Shown here piece after piece: positions 56,541-64,000 of a DNA stretch of 64,000 bases. Made by a program: the position numbers and the translations under genes. This DNA is from Ryuthela nishihirai (taxonomy: Eukaryota; Arthropoda; Arachnida; Araneae; Heptathelidae): the NCBI GenBank assembly GCA_038380435.1, contig JAWZYU010000019.1:19431801-19495800 (forward strand), in the 5' to 3' direction. The notes beneath the pieces were generated by a model that saw nothing but the letters and a program-made list of their open reading frames with translations, was not told the DNA's origin and did no database searches. Position 1 is the stretch's first letter, and each line of letters starts with the position of its first letter.

Positions 56541-56831
56541 AATTAACCTACAGTGTAAAAATGCAGCAGCTGTATAGTTCAGGAGAAACGTGTTTGGAGG
56601 ACCAAATTATATATTTTGGTTGGACCTCCATAATTCATAGCTGCTTTAGGATATGCATGTTATGTGCGAGCTATTGAAACTGGGGCATTTAGCAGCAGAT
56701 CCTGCATTTATGCTCGTCCTAAACACTCCCCTTCAAAACTGAAAAGCGAGTCATCACAAATTTAAACTTTCTTCCAATAAACTTTTTTATTTACTTCAGA
56801 TTTATTTAATAAAATAATAAAATCTTTTCAT

Positions 56832-56985
56832 GCTTGCTACGAAGGTCTGATAGTAGCCTGTCAGTACAATATGCCATAGAGATTTGTGAGAAAGCGAGGC
56901 CTCAGCAGAAAGACAATACCAGGAAAACGAACCATTCATCTAAGATTCGATCTAGACCTTTTATTCCTTAGCCAAACATATTAAT
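56832..56985 (-). mobile_element. SINE-B, old
   Basis: GCTTGCTACGAAGGTCTGAT to the decayed box B and GCCAAACATATTAA. The 3' palindrome is lost. Confidence 0.78.
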
Positions 56986-57251
56986 CTTGAGGTATAATAT
57001 TATGACTCGCAATGCGTTAAAAGTTCAGCAAACGGAAATGGTCAAATATTGAACAAATATTGTTGAAAATTTCGAATAAATTTGAGTGAGATATTCACGT
57101 TTATTTTCAGAGACATTTTTTCTGCAAATAGTTTATTTTCAAAGATAAGATATCCTTGAACGTGGCTTTTGATACATATAATATGGAAACGTTACGGTAT
57201 TTCATACACTTTATGCGTTTGCTTTCAATGGGGGTATATTGCAGAGCTTGC

Positions 57252-57915
57252 CATCTCCTAGCCGAGTGGTTAGCGTGCTTGGCCACTGATCTAAGGGACT
57301 TGGGTTCGAGCCCGGGTAAGGCATGGACGTATGTGTCGTTTTTCTGCTGAGGTCCCGCCATCCTCTCAGACCTTCTACTATGGCATATAAACTGACAGGT
57401 TGGGTTGTTTTACCTCTGAGCGGCACTTTTTTTGCACACCATGGGCTAAATGGCCAGGTCACAAGAACCCCGAAGGCTCAGAGAAGGTTGGGGGAGGGGA
57501 CCCACTGGAACAGCTGTTGGGAGACAGATGATAGCCTCCCGTCAAGGCCATCCAGCGTGTTCTTTAACGTGCACAGGGTATGGCTCTCCCGCACACGGGG
57601 CCACGGCTTAACGTCCCATCCGACGGACGGCGGCCTTTCCAAGCCCATCGGTGTCCCCTACTGACCGTGGGCAGGGCGGGGAATTTTGCGGAGATAAATC
57701 TCAACGCTGACCCAGCTGGGACTCGAACCTGGAAACTACAGATTACGAGCCTGGCGCGCTACCGACTGAGCCATCAACGCCCCTAAACTGACAGGCTCCT
57801 GTCAGTTTATAATAATAAATAAATAATAAATAAATACTATAATAATAAATAAATAAATAAATAAATACCCCCTCAAGCAGCTGCTTGAGGAGGTATTTAT
57901 TATTTATTTATTATA
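57252..57915 (+). mobile_element. SINE-B split by SINE-A and rearranged at its palindromes
   Basis: Head 57252-57399 is a normal SINE-B (box A CTAGCCGAGTGGTTAGCG, box B GGGTTCGAGCCC). After the SINE-A it resumes, but at CTGACAGG-CT-CCTGTCAG it continues into TTTATA. This makes 12-nt inverse arms (57784-57809). An AATA-rich run follows, then ACCCCCTC-AAGCAGCTGCTT-GAGGAGGT, a mirror of two SINE-B tails around one CAAGCAGCTGCTTG (57850-57915). Confidence 0.88.
57400..57783 (-). mobile_element. SINE-A, full length, nested in SINE-B
   Basis: The TSD taaactgacagg is at 57388-57399 and 57784-57795. The last bases of its head are changed (CCATCAACGCCCC). Confidence 0.94.
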
Positions 57916-58555
57916 TTGTAGAAGCACAGTGAATTGACGTCCCTCGTGATACCCTCTTCATTACATTTTCCCGCGAAATTTCTGTGTGTAAATAGTGTGC
58001 GCTACACGTGGTATTTATTATATACATATACTGGTAACTGACAAAAAAAAAACGTAAAAACGTAACGGGCAGGGAGGGGAGATTTTGCGGTTAAATTCAG
58101 CTCATTACGGTGATATTAAATTAATTTTACAAATCAGTAAATTGAACTGATTCAATATGCCAGCATTCATGACTCTTTGAATATTGAACGAATGCTGGCG
58201 AAAATCGAGATTTAGATATTTAATGTACCTGCAAGCGCAATTTTAGAGGCGAGGAATTGGCAATTGAATTTTGCAAATCTCATGGCTTGATGTTCCCAAG
58301 TTCGTATCTTCTCTATGAATGATTTGTGATGCTATCTTTTAACCCTCACTTTGACCATAAATGCAAACATTTATTATTACTAACATTTAATATTATTTTT
58401 AGTAAATATTTTACATTATAAATATGCAAAATTTTGTGTTTACAATTCTGTTTTGCATGCATCCATCCATACATACATATACACAAACACACACATATAT
58501 ATACATACAAAGACAGACATACACACGCACTATACACACACACATACATACACAA
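57916..58555. other. Unassigned DNA ending in CA/TACA microsatellite
   Basis: No gene. 58465-58555 is CACACA/TACATA-rich and precedes the LINE 3' end. Confidence 0.6.
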
Positions 58556-59322
58556 AATCCTGATGCAGCCATGGGCTATGGAGGTCCTACCAGACTGCGT
58601 AATTTTGTTCTCCAGGAATGACTGTATTTGTTCACTGTCCGCCAATTCTAGGAAGGCGTTGTTTGGCACTGTCTGCCCATCGCATCATAGGGGTCTCCCT
58701 TTTCCTGATGCCTTTGGGTTTCTTGGCATTCTGTTCATAACCCTATTCGCCAATCTGCAGCTATGCATATGAGCAATATGGCCAAACCAACGCAATCTCT
58801 CTTTGCACAATATGCTGCTTAAAGGAGAAATCTTCTACCTAACCTCATCATTACTTACAAAGTCAAACTACTAAATGTGCAAGATACTGCGTAAGCATCA
58901 AGAATCAAAGTCATCGAGTTTCATGTTATTCTGCTTACAATGGGTTCATGTTTCGCTACTTTAACTAACCTTAGAACCTTTTAACCGTATCAAACTATTA
59001 TACAGCCTAATTTTAGTCTTTAGGCGTACATCTATTTCTTCACACTCTCCATAGATTCTTAAAAGTCCCAGCAGTAATCCTTATTCTTCTATTTATCTCA
59101 TGCTTTACATTAACAGTATACAAGACAGAGACACTAGCTCAATACAGAGACACTAGCTCAAGGGTGCAATCATTCAGATTTACTGAACCACAACCTACCT
59201 GAAAAATTTTCATCACTTTAATTTTCTTTCTGTTTGGCACCAAAACTACTCTATTACCAGTCTTATATACAGTCCTAATGAAAGAATTCATCTCAACAAC
59301 ATCATTAGCCAACAGCCCCAAA
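58556..59322 (-). pseudogene. RTE-like LINE 3' part, decayed
   Basis: Same LINE as 10045-10740 and 37998-39230. 3' end CAGCCATGGGCTATGGAGG at 58566, GGCCAAACCAACGCAATCTC (RLRWFGH region) near 58780, TATTATACAGCCTAATTTTAG near 58995, and N-S-VNLN-CTLE codons near 59180. The frame is broken many times. A separate 26-bp piece with the DLDYADDL codons lies at 59804-59829 beyond the SINE-A. Confidence 0.82.
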
Positions 59323-59464
59323 TTTTCTTTTTTTTAAAAAAAAAAGGACGGAGATAATCTGTAAGTTTCGGCTTGTGTTGGTTTCTCGTACCCTATACAA
59401 ACATTTAGACAAGGAATACAATATACAACCATTTACACAAGGGAATAGCCGCTAGAATAATAGT

Positions 59465-59724
59465 ATTAGTAATCTGCAGTGCCCACTGGAATAGCTGTTG
59501 ACTGAGACCCACTGGAATAGCTGTTGGAGACTGATGGTAGCTGCCCGTGAAGGCCCTCCAGCACACAAGGGCCACAGCTTAATGCCCTATCCGACAGACT
59601 GCAGCCTTTCAAAACCCATTGGTGACCCCTACTGACCCTTGGCAGGGCAGGAGTTTTGCGGAGATAAATCTCAACACTGACCCAGCAGGGACTCAAACCT
59701 GGGCACTGCAGATTACTTATTACA
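59465..59724 (-). mobile_element. SINE-A, truncated and internally duplicated, with TSD
   Basis: CCACTGGAATAGCTGTTG occurs twice (59485 and 59507). The body continues to GGGACTCAAACCTGGGC and stops before box A. The TSD ccgctagaataatagt is at 59449-59464 and 59725-59740. Confidence 0.85.
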
Positions 59725-59829
59725 CCGCTAGAATAATAGTCAGGTACGCTTCAGGCAGTTTGTGGTTCAGTAACCAGTACAGCACCAGGTAGCCTAGGGG
59801 TTTTAAATCATCTGCATAATCTAAATCGT

Positions 59830-60746
59830 CACCGGTGATTGGTACACAACTCGCATTCCAGTGTATGCCTAGCTACCATTTATAAGCTGATATTGACTAT
59901 TATTATTGCTTAAATATTTAAATGTGTGCCGTATAATTTGAAAATGTTAAGAGGCTTGGTTAAGAGGATTTTCCATGCTGTCCTAAGAGAATCCCGAGTT
60001 ATTATTTATTTGTAAGGGACAACTCTTTTATACTGATTAAACTTCACCTTTTTTTTTGCACTAATTAATTTTCACCTAACTACTTTACCCTTGCTTAAAG
60101 ACAACTATACCCAGCCCTTTCCCTTTATTTGCATATGACGTCGTGCTAATTTGAGCCTGCAAACTATTGGACGAGGTTCTCATAAAATGAACTTGAAATC
60201 GTTTCTAAGTTAGAACCTTTACCCTACTCTGCCTAGATAAAGGGAAAACGAATCATCCTTAATGGAAAAGCATATTTAGCCCTGGAATGATCTGAATCTA
60301 AACCTGAATCACGGGGAAAATATTTTTCTTTCTTTCGTTGAATGACGACTTATTGTTCCGCGCGCAAACTTGATCAGTTGACACCCCCTGGGTGAAGTGA
60401 TGGAGAAGCCAGGGGTCAACGTATGCCCTTATTAGCGGCGTGCGACATCGTCAATGCAGCCCTCAAGAGCTGGGTCACGGGGATCTTGGCTACGTCAGTC
60501 TAAGAGAAATGCTTTGGAGAAGTAAGTACTCATGGATTTAGGATATACTGACGAAGAATCGATAAGTAAATAGTACTCTCTTTCCATTTCACTCACTAAG
60601 TTAGGGGACAAAAAAACATTTTTTTTTGCTTCCTCATACGAAGCATGTTAAAAGTAAGAAAAATTTTGATCTCTAACCTTATGGATTAGGATCACATTCC
60701 GTCGGTCGCTGAACTCGCGCTCAATGCTGTCATGACAAGTCTCTAG
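59830..60746. other. Unassigned DNA
   Basis: 60340-60560 is GC-balanced and unique-looking, with the inverse pair GTTGACACCCC..GGGGTCAAC at about 60379-60421. No gene seen. Confidence 0.45.
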
Positions 60747-60748
60747 TA

Positions 60749-60813
60749 CAGTCGCTCAAAAAAGTATCCGAACACTATAGTTGATCAACTATAGGGGATT
60801 TTTTGAGCGACTG
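60749..60813. mobile_element. Minimal Tc1-type MITE (65 bp)
   Basis: Almost only TIRs: CAGTCGCTCAAAAAAGTATC and the inverse TTTTTTGAGCGACTG, joined at ATAGTTGAT-CAACTATA. TA duplications at 60747-60748 and 60814-60815. It is an internal-deletion derivative of the family at 13329, 30076 and 37300. Confidence 0.9.
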
Positions 60814-61207
60814 TACCTGAAATACTATTGATTTTGAATTTTATGTTTAGGAATGTTTTACACGGATAGTGTTTTTGTGGGTATGAACTTTGTAAATGCA
60901 TTTTTAAGGATGTTTCATTTATAGAGATTGTTCCTTATACAAAAAATATCGAGTAGATATATATCGCTTGATATATATATCTACTTTTGGCCTCTGTCTT
61001 TTCGTATATAAACATCCAAATTTTCTGTTTTTAGAGATAAATAAAAAAATTTTGGGAGATGGATAGATGTACACGAAATTGCAGGATTTGAAAGTTTCGT
61101 ATCCTCCAATAGCTTTAATATGTTGTCTAGCGGTTGGTAAATATTGGATAATGTACAAACTTTTAACGAATATTACAAATGATCTATTTATGAATGGGCA
61201 TAGATAT

Positions 61208-61335
61208 TTTTTCTGCTGAGGTCTCACCTTCCTCACGGACCTTCTACTATGGTGTATAAACTGACAGGCTCTTATCAGACCTCTGTTACAGCTAACCTGT
61301 ACCAAGCAGCTGCTTGAGGAGATATTTATTTCTTT
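61208..61335 (+). mobile_element. SINE-B, 5'-truncated
   Basis: TTTTTCTGCTGAGGTCTC to CAAGCAGCTGCTTGAGG, with an 18-bp insertion after CCTCTGT. Confidence 0.87.
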
Positions 61336-61479
61336 TTGTTATTTTTTATGTATCGGTAAGGAAGGGGGTGGGGCAAGAGGGAACAATTGCTTCCTTCTCC
61401 TGGAAATATTGATCTAAGAATTTATTTCGGTTGAATACTACAGATGTACCAAATATTAATGCAATTTTTTCTCTTACAC

Positions 61480-61900
61480 AATGTGTTGTCGAGTATAATG
61501 AGTCATGTGTATAGTATTACTGTGGTATAACAGCATCATGGATATAATATTTCCGCAGTTAAGAGACTAGTGCACATAATGTTTTCATGGTATGATCACG
61601 TATACCTATGTCACGATACAATACGGACGTGTGAATAACATTTCTAAGATCTAATAGATTTATGTATGCACAATATTTCCCGGCATAATGGAGTCATGTC
61701 ATTGGTTTAAATAAAATTAACATACTTTTGAACTTCTGCGAAGGTGGTATAAGATCTGTTCTTTTATTTATTTACTTACTCATTTTCATTCCCCTGGCCT
61801 TGCATGCATCTAACATTTCCATGATATATTGGAATCATGCATACGTAATGCTTCTATAGTATAACACTGTCATTCATATATTTTATTGTGTAACCGTGTC
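61480..61900. repeat. Very degenerate tandem repeat
   Basis: Recurring TTTCCATGGTATAATGGAGTC-like phrases roughly every 40-50 bp, heavily diverged. A weak call. Confidence 0.4.
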
Positions 61901-61989
61901 GTGCTTATTTTGTTTTCCCTCATAGGTCTATTTCTTTACAGGGTATTCGAGTGATAGACTGCTGTTAAACTTTTGTGGCAAATAGAATA

Positions 61990-62136
61990 AAATAAAAAAT
62001 AAATACCCCCTGAAGCAGCTGCTTGCCACAGAGGTCTGACAGGGCCTGTCAGTTTATATGCCATAGTAGAAGGTCTGAGAGGATGGCAGGACCTCAGCAG
62101 AAAAACGGCACATACATCCATGCCTTACCCGGGGCT
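61990..62136 (-). mobile_element. SINE-B, head-truncated
   Basis: A-rich tail, GAAGCAGCTGCTTG, a shortened hairpin (GACAGGGCCTGTCAG) and body, ending at the box B edge CCCGGGGCTG. Confidence 0.88.
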
Positions 62137-63850
62137 GCTGAGGAAGAATTGATACTGAACGTGAGAATTTCCCGATTCCAGAAAAACGTAACCGAAAATC
62201 GCAAAAGGCGGATTTATCAGAAGAATTATATAACTCCACAACGTAGGTTGAATCAGTAACTCATTCAGTCCTGCAGAAAATCCCCCATTTGGGAGAACAA
62301 AGAACAAAGTCCACTCTTCCCGAATACTTTCTCGTCCATTACGAACCCATAATCCATAACCCTTATGAGTATTCAGGCTGTATACAGTTCCCACAAAGAG
62401 ACTGAGAAGAAAGTGAAACTAAGGAGATGAAATTAGGCTAACCACAGGCGCTGTTTGTTACCACCAGAGGAAGTCTCTTCATTCCGCCATACGGAACCCA
62501 ACACCCAAGTTCCAGTGGTGGCGACCTTCATGGGTCAATAGCAGACCATCTCCTGCCGTCAGTTGCCCCTTTTGCTCGGTGACAGGGGAGGCATCGCCAC
62601 ATGGTCGACGCAGAGACTTCAAGAAGGAGGACGTGGATGGAAGAGGAACTGGAGCAAAATAAGTCGTTGTCTGCCCATTAACTGAAGCCTCTGCTACGAC
62701 CCGACGTCGGCACATGGCGGCCTTACGACCTTAGCAAGAAACCCGACCTTACCGGGGTCTGACTGCCTCTCCCAGGCGGTCCTTAGCATCCCTGTCAGTG
62801 TTATTCCAATCCCGCGGCTCGCTCTACAACCGAGGCAACAAGTAACATCCACGCTCGTTCGTTCCGGTGAAATATCGGCTACGCCACGTGGTGGTGGGAA
62901 GCCAAGGAGAACGAGGAGGGAGAGCGAGACAGGCAGACGGAAGGAGCACTTTCAGATCACGTGGCAGATGGGGTAAGGGGAAAGAGATCCTAAATTGAAC
63001 TGGGCGCAGGGCCAGGCGGAAGCTGAGGAAGTAGTAATCAGGCCACTGGATTTAGATGTAAATAGGTAACCTAGAGATGTTCTGATAGCTGCTTCAATTG
63101 AGCCCACTCTTTTTTGCTCTCTTCTTGGTGTGCATCAAACAAAAGGCGTAATGAATGATGTAAAACTTGCAATTTTTTTTAACAGCTTAAGAAAGAATTA
63201 GAGGCCCAACTTTATACGCTTATAATGATAATGGATTGCTTTGGAGTTCCAATAAATGAATATATAATTTATTAATTAAAGGTTAAAATACATATTAAAT
63301 ATGGATTGATATCTCAGTAGATGACTTTCAATGAAGCATGGATTGATGAATTAATTGTTTTCGCTGAAAAATAGTTAGAATCGTAATTGATGGCAATTTT
63401 CAGTGAAATCTAGGTTGAGGGCTATCTTTATTGAAATAGAAGTAAAATGGCACTTTCACTGAAACATGGGTAGATACCAGGTTAATGTCGACTTTCAATG
63501 GAAAATCGATTAACATACTAGTTAATAGCAACTTCTGTAGGCCATTTAGTGCTTTGGCAAGTAGAGGATGCAAGTGTCAGTTGCAGAAACCAATGATATA
63601 AAATGCAATGCCATCGAAAGATGCCAAAAGACAAAGGAATCATCTATAAACCTTTTATTTTGCGACTCAAAAAATAAAAAAAATAATATCTTTAAAAATA
63701 TTAAAATCAAAATTTTATATTTATATTTGTGTTTATTCTTGCTTGGAGGGTATGAATTTTTATGGTGAATTACAAAAGAGCAAGCCAATCGACTATGATG
63801 AATTGGAAAGATCGTTTTCGAAAAAGACCCGTTTCCGACTCCCACTGGGG
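62137..63850. other. Unassigned block, CpG-containing, then AT-rich
   Basis: 62440-62990 is GC-rich with many CpGs and matches no repeat here. 63290-63540 contains loosely repeated TTTCA(A/G)TGAAA phrases. No confident gene. Confidence 0.4.
62479..62715 (-). other. Candidate host coding exon (weak)
   Basis: A 78-codon ORF whose ATG is preceded by GGCCGCC, a good eukaryotic initiation context. The composition is mixed (Arg, Ser, Pro, Gly) and not repeat-derived. Further along on the minus strand, a pyrimidine-rich CTTTCTTCTCAG acceptor-like site near 62400 precedes another open stretch (62394-62125). No domain recognised. It could equally be promoter or UTR. Confidence 0.15.
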
Positions 63851-63855
63851 CAGAT

Positions 63856-64000
63856 TTGAGTTGTTTTACCTCTGAGCGGCACTTTTTTGCACACCATGGG
63901 CTAAATAGCCAGGTCACATGGACCCCGAAGGCTCAGAGAAGGTTGGGGGAGGTGACCCACTGTAACAGCTGTTGGGAGACAGATGGTAGCCTCCCGTCAA
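63856..64000 (-). mobile_element. SINE-A, cut by the window edge
   Basis: GTTGTTTTACCTCTGAGCGG to CTCCCGTCAA, near consensus. The tRNA-like head lies beyond the window. Confidence 0.93.

Larger units (their letters stand above)
55663..56660 (+). pseudogene. RTE-like LINE 3' part, split by SINE-B and SINE-A
   Basis: Homologous to 10092-10400 (reverse). It runs from the NDEVRQ codons (about 55685), through GTACAGAGAAACTGC..GGTTCGGCC (RLRWFGH region, decayed) and GAATAGGGTTATGAACAGCG. After the SINE-B comes GGCATCAGAAAAAAGG, then the GCAGCAGCTGTATAG block, and after the SINE-A it ends GGTTGGACCTCCATAATTC. Dead copy. Confidence 0.82.

Noticed and set aside
58465..58555. ORFs rich in His, Thr and Tyr
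   Set aside because: They translate a CACA/TACA microsatellite.

Overview
The window looks like intergenic DNA from a large, repeat-rich animal genome, most likely an arthropod and perhaps a chelicerate. The reasons are the long AT-rich stretches, the absence of any long open host gene, and hundreds of bases at a time of tRNA-derived SINEs, Tc1/mariner and hAT DNA transposon debris, and RTE-like and Jockey/CR1-like LINE fragments. The taxon is an inference; nothing in the sequence fixes it. I see no convincing complete host protein-coding gene and no genuine tRNA, rRNA, CRISPR array or prokaryote-type operon. Almost every short ORF is a reading of a repeat.

Two SINE families dominate. SINE-A is about 385-390 bp. 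It has a tRNA-like head with CGT at the anticodon position, a conserved body, and a 3' end in AACAACCCAA with an AACCC-type tail. SINE-B is about 200-210 bp. It has a class-II (Ser/Leu)-like box A, a box B, two internal palindromes (CTGACAGG-CTC-CTGTCAG and CAAGCAGCTGCTTG) and an ATTT-rich tail. Many copies keep 7-16 bp target-site duplications (TSDs), and they are repeatedly nested, so relative insertion order can be read directly.

Layout. 1-4400 is AT-rich with a hAT-like inverted-repeat element at the left edge. 4400-13600 is a SINE-rich block with two old SINE-A copies each split by a young SINE-A, and an RTE-like LINE end. 13600-21200 holds a GC-richer possible regulatory stretch, a Tc1 transposase relic, a GC-rich structured block and a hAT MITE split by a SINE-A. 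21200-25400 has a duplicated 205-bp segment flanking a 42-bp minisatellite and an LTR-like stretch, then a LINE reverse transcriptase relic split by a SINE-B. 26390-28160 is hAT debris, including a decayed transposase with a 55-bp satellite beside it. 30076-31042 and 37300-37599 are Tc1-type elements carrying very long hairpins. 35251-35822 is a SINE-A whose box A was hit by a hAT MITE. 37998-39230 is the longest RTE-like relic. 41448-42311 looks like a foldback element. 45985-49055 and 53200-57900 are stacked SINE clusters. 57900-64000 has another RTE relic, a 65-bp minimal Tc1 MITE, and a CpG-containing block that could be a host exon or promoter.

The genes do not form a pathway. What acts together here is the mobile-element community: LINE relics of the kind that could once have mobilised SINEs, DNA transposase relics, and non-autonomous derivatives. 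The most unusual items are the Tc1-type MITE with 37-nt perfect hairpin arms, a SINE-A flanked by a 61-bp duplication, a SINE-B rearranged at both of its internal palindromes, and the SINE-B whose 61-bp segment was amplified to four copies.
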